13,828 nt of DNA. Origin: Dehalococcoidia bacterium (GTDB taxonomy: Bacteria > Chloroflexota > Dehalococcoidia > Dehalococcoidales > Fen-1064). This document shows positions 6,634-13,828 of the stretch, in pieces (the first letter of the stretch is position 1; each line of letters begins with the position of its first letter). The stretch covers positions 4,820 to 18,647 of the forward strand of contig PMBW01000075.1 in the NCBI GenBank assembly GCA_003153075.1, in the 5' to 3' direction. Under the pieces are notes generated by a model that was given only the letters and a program-made list of their open reading frames with translations, did no database searches and had not been told where the DNA came from. The position numbers and the translations under genes were made by a program.

Positions 6634-8895
6634 CTATTTTCTTTTTTCCGCTTGAGTGGATAGTGCCCAAAATACAGCTTCAGGGGTCATCGGCAGTGCT
6701 TTTAATCTTATTCCTGCCGCGCTGTGGACGGCGTTGGCAATTGCCGCCAGGCAAGGGATAATGGGCGGCTCGCCGACACCGCGCATCCCGTAGGGACCGG
6801 TAGCCGAATTTTCTTCCACTATTAAAGTGTTAATGAAAGGCAAATCCAACGATGTGGGCATGCGGTAATCTAATAAAGAAGGATTTTGCATTATCCCATC
6901 CTTCTGGTCATAGTTCTCCATGAGCGCCCAACCGATACCCTGGGAAACCGCTCCCTGCATCTGACCTTCCACCAGCATGGGATTAACAGCCAATCCAACA
7001 TCTTGAGCGGCGACATATGAAAATACCCGAACTTTCCCGGTCTCTTTATCAACCGCAACTTCCGCCATATGGACAGAGCACATCGGGACTGGCGGCGGCA
7101 TTCCGATAGATCCTCGCCCGATAATCGGTCCACCTCCTCTCGAAAAAGTCGCGCTGCGGGCGAGGTTCGCAAAAGCGAGAAACTTGTCCGGCGCGCCTTT
7201 TACGACAACCCGTCCGTTAATAAAATCCAAATCTTCGGGTTTCATTTTCAATTGAAGGGAAGCGTGTTGAATAATCTGGTCTTTCGCATCACGGCACGCT
7301 CGATAAACCGCCGTGCCCATTTGATGAGTGGTCTTGCTGCCTGATGAAGTACTGGAATAACCGGCGGTTTCGGTATCTCCGGATACTACTGTCACATTTT
7401 CAAAAGGAATGCCGAATTCCTCGGCAACAATCTGCGCAAGCGCGGTTCGGCTGCCTGAAACATCAGCCGAACCAACTACCAATGTCACGGTTCCGTCAGC
7501 ATTGATATTGATATGCGCGGACGAAAAACTGACGCCTCCCGGCCAGAAACCGCAGGCTATCCCTACTCCAACGTTTTTATCTGTATGTACACTTCTCGTA
7601 GAAAGATATTGTTGCATTTTTACCAGGGTTTCTTTAAAACCAATCCTTGGTAAAATTACCCCGTTTGCCATCGGGTCGCCTTCTTCAACTGCGTTTTTAA
7701 GCCTGATTTCCAGAGGATCCATTTTTAAAGTTCTGGCAAGTAAATCCATCTCCGATTCCACCGCAAACGCTCCCTGGGGAGCTTGCGGAGCGCGGTAAAA
7801 ACCGCTGGGAGTCGTATTGGTAAAAACATCGTAGCAATCAACCTCAAGATTAGGAACGCGGTAGGCGCTCAGGCTACTGATGCTAGCATCCAGAGCCAAC
7901 GGGGTGATTCCGCTAAAAGCGCCGGAATCAAAAATGAACCTGGCTGATACAGCGGTAAGGCATCCGTCTTTGTCAGCTCCAAGCTTTAGAGTGATTACCG
8001 AGGCAGGCGCCGGACGATTATCAATAAAATCCTCAGACCGTGTCAGCGCCATTTTCACCGGCAATCCCGTTTTAAGCGATAAGAGAGCGCATATTGGAGA
8101 CAGCGGTTGAAGGTTCTTGCCGCCGAATGCTCCCCCGATCTCTACCGGATTGACTTTAATTTTATTCAGCGGTAAATTCAAAAAAGCCGAGCACAATTCC
8201 CTGACCAGGAAAATACCCTGGCAATCCGTCCAGATATTGACTTTACCATCAATTCCGGCGCTAGCGACCGAGATTCTCGGTTCAAGATAACCCTGGTGAA
8301 CCCTTTGTGTGTAAAATGTATCTTCAAGTATCACAGCGGCTTGTTTGAACCCAATTTCGACATCACCGCGGCGGTATTCCATATGCAAGGCTGTATTATT
8401 TAGGAGGACATCCCTGTCAGGGTGCCCCGCGGTGTTTTTTACAGCCTGGATCTCCGGATGGACAACAGGCGCACCCGGTTTCATGGCATCCAGAACACTC
8501 GCGACCTCTTCCAGTTTTTCATATCCAATTTCAATCAGATCTATTGCTTCTTCGGCAACTGACTGATTTATCGCTGCTACCGCTGCTACCGGTTGTCCGG
8601 CATAGATCACTTTACCGGTGGCCATACAAGGGTAAGCGGAATTAAGGACGAATGGTTTGTTGTTTTTGAATGCGGGAATGTCGTCTGCAGTAATAACCGC
8701 AGCCACACCTTTTAACGCCCGGGCTTTTGATATATCGAGCCGCCGGATTTTGGCATGCGCATAAGGACTGCGCAGCATTTTCCCGTAAAGCATTCCCGGC
8801 AGACTGATATCGGCAGTGTAGACGGCCCTGCCGGTGGCTTTCTCCAGCGCATCGATACGGGGTAAACGTTTTCCTAAAACCGCATATTCCGGCAT
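6634..8895 (-). CDS. Xanthine dehydrogenase-family molybdopterin-binding subunit
   Basis: The product has 753 residues, the usual length for the large molybdenum subunit of the xanthine oxidase family (XdhA/CoxL/HcrA type). The start is ATG with AGGAGA four bases upstream. Residues 1-130 form the aldehyde oxidase/xanthine dehydrogenase a/b hammerhead domain (LPRIDALEKATGRAVYTADI). The cofactor-binding domains follow, with QGYLEPR (201-207), GGAFGGK (254-260) and FYRAPQAPQ (366-374). GVGE (706-709) supplies the catalytic Glu709. Such enzymes hydroxylate aldehydes, purines, N-heterocycles or aromatic acyl-CoAs with water as oxygen donor; the residues seen do not fix the substrate. The FAD and 2Fe-2S partner subunits are normally encoded next to it and are absent here. 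It is the last gene of the minus-strand cluster, 68 bases after transketolase-C. No signal peptide, so cytoplasmic. Confidence 0.93.
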   Translation of the reverse strand: MPEYAVLGKRLPRIDALEKATGRAVYTADISLPGMLYGKMLRSPYAHAKIRRLDISKARALKGVAAVITADDIPAFKNNKPFVLNSAYPCMATGKVIYAGQPVAAVAAINQSVAEEAIDLIEIGYEKLEEVASVLDAMKPGAPVVHPEIQAVKNTAGHPDRDVLLNNTALHMEYRRGDVEIGFKQAAVILEDTFYTQRVHQGYLEPRISVASAGIDGKVNIWTDCQGIFLVRELCSAFLNLPLNKIKVNPVEIGGAFGGKNLQPLSPICALLSLKTGLPVKMALTRSEDFIDNRPAPASVITLKLGADKDGCLTAVSARFIFDSGAFSGITPLALDASISSLSAYRVPNLEVDCYDVFTNTTPSGFYRAPQAPQGAFAVESEMDLLARTLKMDPLEIRLKNAVEEGDPMANGVILPRIGFKETLVKMQQYLSTRSVHTDKNVGVGIACGFWPGGVSFSSAHININADGTVTLVVGSADVSGSRTALAQIVAEEFGIPFENVTVVSGDTETAGYSSTSSGSKTTHQMGTAVYRACRDAKDQIIQHASLQLKMKPEDLDFINGRVVVKGAPDKFLAFANLARSATFSRGGGPIIGRGSIGMPPPVPMCSVHMAEVAVDKETGKVRVFSYVAAQDVGLAVNPMLVEGQMQGAVSQGIGWALMENYDQKDGIMQNPSLLDYRMPTSLDLPFINTLIVEENSATGPYGMRGVGEPPIIPCLAAIANAVHSAAGIRLKALPMTPEAVFWALSTQAEKRK

Positions 8896-8963
8896 GGTCT
8901 CTCCTGATTCATACCTTTTTTCAAAATTGCTCTAACGAATATATCATCGCCGGTGCGGTGGCA

Positions 8964-9962
8964 CTATTTTCTGACAAGCCCGAATTTTTTCCTGTTTGCG
9001 ATACATTCTTTCACCGATATCGCGATGTCCCGAGCCCCAAGCCCGAACAGGTCTTTAAGTTCATCCTTATCCGCACTAAGCCTGGCGGATTGACTGAATT
9101 CGTCTTCTACCCCAACGGTCACTAATGCCGCAGGCATGTTCCTCGAAAGGACACCCGCGACCGCTTCACCAAGGCCGCCGATTACGGTCCCGTTTTCCGC
9201 GGTAACGATTGCGCGGGTCTTTTTGGCAGCTTTGATTATCGCATCTTCATCCAGCGGTTTCAGGGTGCTCATGTTCACGATCCCGACCTCAATTCCGTCT
9301 TTTTCCAGGATATCTACCGCTCGAATAGCTTCTGTTACCATGTAGCCGGTGGCAATGATCGTCGCATCTTTGCCGTCTTTAATCGTGTACGCCTTACCGA
9401 TTTCAAAGGGATAATCATCGGTAAAAATCCTTAAGGGAGGCGGCGCGGTGTATTCCATCCTGAAATATACCGGTCCGACATAGTCTGCCATCGCCAAAAA
9501 AGCTTTTTCTGTTTCCACGACATCCGCGGCATTGATGATGACCAGATTCGGAAGTACACGGGTGCAACCTATCCCTTCGACGATATCGTGGGAGATTCCC
9601 ATTTCACCCCAAACTCCATCACGGCCGGAAATTTTCACGTTGAAGCGGTCTACCAGAATGCTCTGCCTGATCTGGTTATAGGCGCGTTCGATCACCGCAA
9701 AAGTAAAACTATACAGAAACGGCATATATCCTTGCGCGGCCATTCCGGCAGCGATAACGGCGCCGTTAGCCTCTGCAATACCGCATTCAATAATACGGTT
9801 CGGCGCATTTGCTTTAAACCAGTCCAGTCCCAGCGCGCCGCCGTCCTCGAGGATAGCTACCGACCGGGGATATTTCTGCGCAACCTTGATCATTGCGGCC
9901 TCGGCTCCCGGAGTTGTTGCTGCAGGCGGGCCGATCTCAACGTATTTGTTAAATTTAGCCAT
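8964..9962 (-). CDS. Split transketolase, C-terminal subunit
   Basis: The product has 332 residues and matches the pyrimidine-binding (middle) and C-terminal domains of transketolase. I start it at the ATG at 9960-9962 (MAKFNKYVEI), with GGGAG upstream, rather than at an earlier in-frame start (10049), which would overlap the preceding gene by about 95 bases and add an unrelated tail. ILEDGG lies near 38-42, and GIAEANGA at 61-68 carries Glu64, equivalent to the Glu that activates thiamine diphosphate. SHDIVEG at 124-130 supplies the active-site His125, where GATHQ is usual. The C-terminal domain has the ATGYMVTEAIRAVDIL and TAENGTVIGGLGEAV features. It overlaps transketolase-N by eight bases, so the two are probably translationally coupled and form a heteromeric enzyme transferring two-carbon ketol groups in the cytoplasm. 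The acceptor and donor sugars are unknown. Confidence 0.93.
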   Translation of the reverse strand: MAKFNKYVEIGPPAATTPGAEAAMIKVAQKYPRSVAILEDGGALGLDWFKANAPNRIIECGIAEANGAVIAAGMAAQGYMPFLYSFTFAVIERAYNQIRQSILVDRFNVKISGRDGVWGEMGISHDIVEGIGCTRVLPNLVIINAADVVETEKAFLAMADYVGPVYFRMEYTAPPPLRIFTDDYPFEIGKAYTIKDGKDATIIATGYMVTEAIRAVDILEKDGIEVGIVNMSTLKPLDEDAIIKAAKKTRAIVTAENGTVIGGLGEAVAGVLSRNMPAALVTVGVEDEFSQSARLSADKDELKDLFGLGARDIAISVKECIANRKKFGLVRK

Positions 9963-10854
9963 AGATCTTTCTCCCTTCTTTAAGCGCGATACTGATACCC
10001 TCTGCCCGGCCGGAATGCATGTGAGTAGTCTCCCAGGTGGGCACTCCATGCCCTTTCACGGTATGCGCAATAATGCATTTGGGTTTGCCATCGCCGTAAA
10101 GATTATTGACCAGGTCAAAGGTATCAACCAGCTCCCTCAGGTTATGGCCGTCAATTTCCTTGACCCACCACCCGAATGCTTTGAATTTTTCATCCAGGGG
10201 CGCAATAGGCATTATCTGGTCAACCGGGCCGTCCAGGCAGAACTTGTTATAGTCGACGATGCAAATCAGGTTATCCAGTTTGTATTTCGCGGCAAACATT
10301 GCGGCTTCCCAGATCTGCCCTTCATTACATTCCCCATCACCGATAATCGTGAATACACGATATGCAGGGCTGTATTTTACGATCAATCTGGGCAAAAATC
10401 CGGCTGCGACCGGCATAACCGGAGGGTTTATTGTTGCCTCGGTTTTTTCAGCCATCGCCATTCCCGCGGCAAAGGACAAGCCCTGTCCCAATGAACCGCC
10501 GGAGTAATCGATGCCGGGTGTGCACCACCGGTCGGCATGACCTTGAAATGGCGAACGATAGGAATAGTATTTATCCAGGTTGTCGCTGGATACATAACCG
10601 ATCTCCGGTAATACCGCATAAAGAGCCTCGGCGGCATGCGCTTTGGAAAGGACGACCCGGTCTCTTTCCAGCCAATCGCAATTATTAGGATCCAATTTCA
10701 GGTGATGGAAATAAAGCGCAGTCACGATCTCCACCAGCGACATTGTCCCACCGCAGTGCCCCATGTGACTCGATTCAAAAATCCTGAAAACATTCCGGCG
10801 GATTATATCTGCTTTATTCTCGAGTTCTGCAATTACTTCCGGGCTGTGAGCCAT
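9955..10854 (-). CDS. Split transketolase, N-terminal (thiamine diphosphate-binding) subunit
   Basis: The product has 299 residues. The start is ATG with GGGGAGG about five bases upstream. Transketolase-N signatures are in order: SSHMGHCGGTMS (29-38), KAHAAEALYA (71-80), GHADRW (105-110), GGSLGQGLSFAAGMA (119-133), the thiamine-diphosphate motif GDGECNEGQ (172-180) and KGHG (267-270). The stretch between GLSFAAGMA and GDGE (about 135-170) is longer than in ordinary split transketolases and includes a hydrophobic Pro-rich insert (PPVMPVAAGFLPRL). With the C-terminal subunit it should form a complete enzyme. Split transketolases occur in general pentose metabolism and in dedicated catabolic routes such as sulfoquinovose breakdown by a sulfo-transketolase. 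The neighbours here are oxidoreductases, not pentose-phosphate genes, which favours a dedicated route (inference). Confidence 0.93.
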   Translation of the reverse strand: MAHSPEVIAELENKADIIRRNVFRIFESSHMGHCGGTMSLVEIVTALYFHHLKLDPNNCDWLERDRVVLSKAHAAEALYAVLPEIGYVSSDNLDKYYSYRSPFQGHADRWCTPGIDYSGGSLGQGLSFAAGMAMAEKTEATINPPVMPVAAGFLPRLIVKYSPAYRVFTIIGDGECNEGQIWEAAMFAAKYKLDNLICIVDYNKFCLDGPVDQIMPIAPLDEKFKAFGWWVKEIDGHNLRELVDTFDLVNNLYGDGKPKCIIAHTVKGHGVPTWETTHMHSGRAEGISIALKEGRKIYG

Positions 10855-11045
10855 GTTTTCCTCCCCTTGATCTCAATTTTGACTGTATTCAGTGACAGGC
10901 TATTACCGCATTTCGGGCATACATTTTTGTAATATCCGAGCACTGTTTCCTCCGAAGGGATGGCGCGCATATACAGGCGGCGCTTGATCTCCTCCCCAAA
11001 ATACAACATCATATTACAATTACTACAATAGATTTTTTCGGTCAT
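10833..11045 (-). CDS. Small zinc-ribbon protein
   Basis: The product has 70 residues. The start is ATG with GGGAGGT about seven bases upstream. It has two CxxC knuckles, Cys7/Cys10 (CSNC) and Cys43/Cys46 (CPKC), about 32 residues apart: a classic four-Cys zinc ribbon. The middle (YFGEEIKRRLYMRAIPSEET) is basic and the C-terminal tail (KIEIKGRKTW) is also basic. The last 22 bases overlap the start of transketolase-N, which implies co-translation. It could be a nucleic-acid-binding regulator, an accessory or structural partner of the neighbouring enzymes, or a metal carrier; nothing in the sequence decides this. Confidence 0.82.
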   Translation of the reverse strand: MTEKIYCSNCNMMLYFGEEIKRRLYMRAIPSEETVLGYYKNVCPKCGNSLSLNTVKIEIKGRKTWLTARK

Positions 11046-11115
11046 TAATCAACCTCCCGTTTTGTTCTAAACTCAATGTTCGGCCAGCTTAGTTGCAATA
11101 GCGTGGCGAATTTTG

Positions 11116-12192
11116 CTATGGTTTCAGCATTATCTTGATGCCTTGCCCTTTTTTGTGGGCTTCAAAGGCCGCAATTGCTTCCTGCAATGGATATACTTTT
11201 ATCAATGGTTTGAGATCCAGTGTGGGCAACATTTGCAGCGCCCGCGGGTATGAATAAGGTGTTTGTCTCACGCCGCGGAGAGTAAGCTCTTTAGAGCTGA
11301 AGTAATTGATCGGGACGCCCAAATCGAAATTCCGGGGATAACTGGCAACCCAAACGATCGTACCGTCCCCATCGGTTAACAGGAGCAGCTGCCGGGCGAT
11401 CGCAGGTATGCCGCTAGCTTCGAAACAGACATTGAAACCGCGTCCGTCAGTCAGTTTGTTAGCAACGGCCAGCAGATCTTCCTTCAACGGATCCACTATA
11501 TGAGCGCCAAACTGTTTGGCCAGCGCCCTTTTTTCGGCAACCGGCTCCGAGACCAGCACTTTTGATGCTCCTGATTTTAAGGCTAATTGCAATAGTAATA
11601 AGCCGATCGGTCCGCCGCCGGTGATCAACACGGAATCTCCTAGTTTCATGCGGGCGATATCAAGCGCATGCACCGCTATCGATAGAGGCTCGAGGAAGGC
11701 GCCCACATCCAGGGGAAGATCGTCCGGTAAAGCAAAGACGGTATTTTCCCGGTACACGGAATATTCTGCCATCGCGCCGGAAAAAGGCGCTGTTCTTTCA
11801 CAGAAATTGGCCATCATGTCGGTGCAATAATGACAGGCTCCGCAAACGCTCTTATAGTTCATGGCCACATGTTGCCCGATCTTGAAATCGCCTTTAATAT
11901 CCTTGCCAATCTGCACAATCGTGCCTGAAGCTTCATGTCCGATGATCCTCAGTCCTTCCCGCATTTCGTGTCCCATCATTTTTACATCGTCGGGCACAAT
12001 ACCGGGTTTTTGAGGCCGGCTGACAACGCCTTCCGGGGGCGGGCCCGCAATCTGGCCTTTTAAAATAATGGAGTCAGTGCCGCAAATCCCTGCGTAAGCT
12101 ATTTTTACTTTGATCTCATCGGGTTTACAATCGGGCTCAGGGACGTCCTGTATCTCCAGCACACCAACTTCCTTCACTACCACAGCTTTCAT
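11116..12192 (-). CDS. Zinc-dependent medium-chain alcohol dehydrogenase
   Basis: The product has 358 residues, normal for the MDR family (threonine/sorbitol/butanediol dehydrogenase branch). The start is ATG with GGAGG ten bases upstream. The catalytic zinc is expected from Cys37 (GICGTD), His86-Glu87 (GHE) and Glu168 (FLEPLS). The structural zinc site has all four Cys at 117, 120, 123 and 131. The Rossmann fold starts with GGGPIG (192-197), and an acidic residue near 216 (VSEP) points to NAD rather than NADP. Residues about 46-84 form a longer loop than in the shortest members. It should oxidise a secondary alcohol or polyol reversibly in the cytoplasm. It lies 91 bases after the AOR-family gene and 70 before the zinc-ribbon gene, fitting one operon. 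The substrate is unknown. Confidence 0.93.
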   Translation of the reverse strand: MKAVVVKEVGVLEIQDVPEPDCKPDEIKVKIAYAGICGTDSIILKGQIAGPPPEGVVSRPQKPGIVPDDVKMMGHEMREGLRIIGHEASGTIVQIGKDIKGDFKIGQHVAMNYKSVCGACHYCTDMMANFCERTAPFSGAMAEYSVYRENTVFALPDDLPLDVGAFLEPLSIAVHALDIARMKLGDSVLITGGGPIGLLLLQLALKSGASKVLVSEPVAEKRALAKQFGAHIVDPLKEDLLAVANKLTDGRGFNVCFEASGIPAIARQLLLLTDGDGTIVWVASYPRNFDLGVPINYFSSKELTLRGVRQTPYSYPRALQMLPTLDLKPLIKVYPLQEAIAAFEAHKKGQGIKIMLKP

Positions 12193-12283
12193 TATCTGGT
12201 ATCCTCCATATCGTTTTGCTGATTGTTCATTTCATGGTACCCAACTTTTACTTTGGGTTTTACAATTAAAAAAATAAGGCTTT
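12193..12283 (-). other. Intercistronic gap with T-tract and weak hairpins
   Basis: After the AOR stop the minus strand has a weak GGC/GCC hairpin followed by a seven-T run (12274-12268), then a 5-bp stem CCCAA/TTGGG (12257-12240). This may attenuate transcription between the AOR and dehydrogenase genes, but the stems are short and read-through is likely. Confidence 0.25.
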
Positions 12284-13828
12284 CTAAGGCCATAGATCTT
12301 GTGCTACATCATCCAGTCCAAGGCTAACCAATTTGTCCTTACTCGGCCTGGTGGTCACGAAATCCCAATCAAGAGCGCCCAGGTTCCAATATATTTGAGC
12401 CTCGATATCAGAACTCACTCCGGCAAGCGGACCGGTTTTTTGGGGAGGTTTACCCGTAATTCGCGGATGCAGCGGCCATTTCAATTCGGTAATGCCCTCC
12501 CGCAAGTTGAAAACGTGCCGCATATTGGCGATTCGCTCAGCGGCCTTAAACAGGTCAGCCAGCGAATAGTTCCATCCGGTGACGGCATTGAAAAACCCCA
12601 ACAACCGCTTATCGGATTCAGGCGAAGGAATCAGTCCGTAGTCGCTAAACATACATAATCCGGTTATGTTAACCAGGTGTTTCCGAAACCCAAACGGGCC
12701 GAAACCGGCAGTATGCCGTCCCGGTGTCGCATCCATCTGATAACGGGCAGCCGGCGGCCAGCTCTGGGTCCGGCTGGGGGCTTTCGGGTCATGCATACCG
12801 AGTTCCTGCCCGCCGATATGGACGGCAAATTTCTCCGCGCCCTTGCCTATTCTTTCCGCAGCTATCCTGACGCCATCCGCCAGGATCCCGCCCAATCCTT
12901 CCCTGTTCACCACTTTAATGGTCATCGCGATCATTGCCCGATGGTCGCCCCATTTAAGATCGATGCCGCCTGTATCCTCTTTGGTCAATATGCCGTTTTC
13001 ATATAGCTCCATCGCAAACGCAACAACCCCGCCTGCCGAAAGCGTATCGATGCCTGCGCGGTTGCAAATATCGTTTGCCATCATGATCGACCCGGTGTGA
13101 ACATTGCCGCAATTGGTACCGAAAACCGCGATTGTCTCGTATTCCGGACGGCGGCTGCCTTCAGCATACCGGTATTCCCCTTCGCCTGCTTTTAAAATTC
13201 CTTTACAGCGCAAAGGGCAGTGCCAGCAGCCATACCCCTTTTCAACCTGTGCAGCAAAAACATCATAATGCAGACTGGAGCGGTCGGGGAGATCAACCAC
13301 GCCGATCCCTCCCCAGTTCTTGACCGGGCTGTCGCCGTTATGCGCCGATTCATATGCCCCGTGGCTGGTGCCGTACTGGTTCATCCGCTCCATGTGTGAT
13401 TGACCGGACGGTCTGGGCATCCGCCAAACTTTAATCTGTTCCGCATTGATCAACCCGGCTGCGGTTTTATCGAAGATCGGAACATCCTGATTCCCTGCAA
13501 CTACTACCGCTTTTAGTTTCTTCGACCCCATCACGGCGCCAAGACCTGAGCGCGCAGCATAACTGCCGTGATCGGTCATAATGCCGGCAATTAACGATAA
13601 TTTCTCGCCCGCCGGTCCGATACAGGCAACCCGGGATTGTGTGCCGTATTGTTCCGTCAAGGTGTCTTCTGTATCGTAAGTATCTTTTCCCCAGAGATGA
13701 CCGGCGTTTTTGATATATACTTTCCCGTTATCGATCAATAAATAAACCGGTTCAGGTGAAATTCCCGTAAAGAATACAGCATCAAAACCGGCGAATTTAA
13801 GATATGGACCAAAATAACCGCCGGAATT
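12284..13828 (-). CDS. Aldehyde:ferredoxin oxidoreductase-family protein, 5' end outside window
   Basis: The frame is open to the right edge, so 514 residues are visible of a usual 600 or so; about 100 N-terminal residues are missing. Visible residues begin NSGGYFGPYLKFAGFDAVFF, a typical AOR N-domain stretch that binds the tungsto-bispterin. The TTG at 13736-13738 is therefore an internal codon, not the start. The 4Fe-4S ligands are seen as CWHCPLRC (Cys201, 204, 208 of the visible part) and a later Cys (392, GLCMFSDYG). RPEYETIAVFGTNC, a DPKAPSRTQSW segment and the ending LGLDDVAQDLW are family features. AOR-family enzymes oxidise aldehydes to acids with ferredoxin, or work in reverse, and normally carry tungsten. 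It is the first visible gene of the minus-strand cluster. The substrate is not predictable. Confidence 0.94.
   Translation of the reverse strand, partial: NSGGYFGPYLKFAGFDAVFFTGISPEPVYLLIDNGKVYIKNAGHLWGKDTYDTEDTLTEQYGTQSRVACIGPAGEKLSLIAGIMTDHGSYAARSGLGAVMGSKKLKAVVVAGNQDVPIFDKTAAGLINAEQIKVWRMPRPSGQSHMERMNQYGTSHGAYESAHNGDSPVKNWGGIGVVDLPDRSSLHYDVFAAQVEKGYGCWHCPLRCKGILKAGEGEYRYAEGSRRPEYETIAVFGTNCGNVHTGSIMMANDICNRAGIDTLSAGGVVAFAMELYENGILTKEDTGGIDLKWGDHRAMIAMTIKVVNREGLGGILADGVRIAAERIGKGAEKFAVHIGGQELGMHDPKAPSRTQSWPPAARYQMDATPGRHTAGFGPFGFRKHLVNITGLCMFSDYGLIPSPESDKRLLGFFNAVTGWNYSLADLFKAAERIANMRHVFNLREGITELKWPLHPRITGKPPQKTGPLAGVSSDIEAQIYWNLGALDWDFVTTRPSKDKLVSLGLDDVAQDLWP

Noticed and set aside
8964..10049. 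Longer 361-residue version of transketolase-C
   Set aside because: The extra 29 residues overlap transketolase-N and are not family-like; the ATG at 9962 has a ribosome binding site and gives a normal N-terminus.
12284..13738. AOR-family protein starting at 13738 as a complete 484-residue gene
   Set aside because: The supposed start is an internal TTG; AOR-like sequence continues in frame to the window edge.
1..13828. CRISPR arrays, tRNA or rRNA genes, insertion sequences
   Set aside because: No regularly spaced repeats, cloverleaf-like sequence, rRNA signature, transposase or terminal inverted repeats were seen on either strand.

Overview
The window reads as chromosome of an anaerobic bacterium. 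The gene content resembles the Chloroflexota class Dehalococcoidia: family 5 ABC substrate-binding proteins whose mature N-terminus carries a WWDKLGxPQYGG motif, tungsten/molybdenum oxidoreductases, and a PhoU tail. This placement is inference from protein flavour; there is no rRNA or other marker gene here.

Layout. Positions 3-395 (+) hold the 3' end of a gene whose product ends in a striking Cys-Ala dipeptide repeat. Positions 736-2424 (-) encode a family 5 solute-binding protein with no signal peptide. A 419-base intergenic stretch with one hairpin separates it from a divergent gene at 2844-3797 (+), which encodes an unrecognised protein with one mid-chain membrane segment. Next come a C-terminal remnant of phoU (3870-4037, -) and a strong plus-strand terminator (4070-4108). 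A paralogous family 5 binding protein, this one a canonical lipoprotein, lies at 4143-5951 (-). It is divergent from a MarR-type regulator (6178-6627, +). The 226 bases between them hold two good sigma-70-type promoters back to back and a palindrome just downstream of the lipoprotein gene's predicted start of transcription.

From 6634 to the right edge every gene is on the minus strand and closely spaced. In transcription order they are: an aldehyde:ferredoxin oxidoreductase-family protein (5' end outside the window), a zinc-dependent medium-chain alcohol dehydrogenase, a 70-residue zinc-ribbon protein, the two halves of a split transketolase, and an xanthine dehydrogenase-family molybdopterin subunit. 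The zinc-ribbon gene overlaps transketolase-N by 22 bases, and transketolase-N overlaps transketolase-C by 8.

How they may work together (inference). The right-hand cluster looks like one catabolic operon in which an alcohol or polyol is oxidised by the dehydrogenase. A two-carbon ketol unit would be moved by the split transketolase, and aldehyde or heterocyclic intermediates oxidised by the two pterin-dependent enzymes. The MarR protein and the adjacent binding protein could supply regulation and uptake, but neither binding protein has permease or ATPase genes here, and the xanthine dehydrogenase-type subunit lacks its usual FAD and 2Fe-2S partners. The substrate cannot be named from sequence alone. 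The cluster and the unusual left-hand genes are the parts most worth following up.
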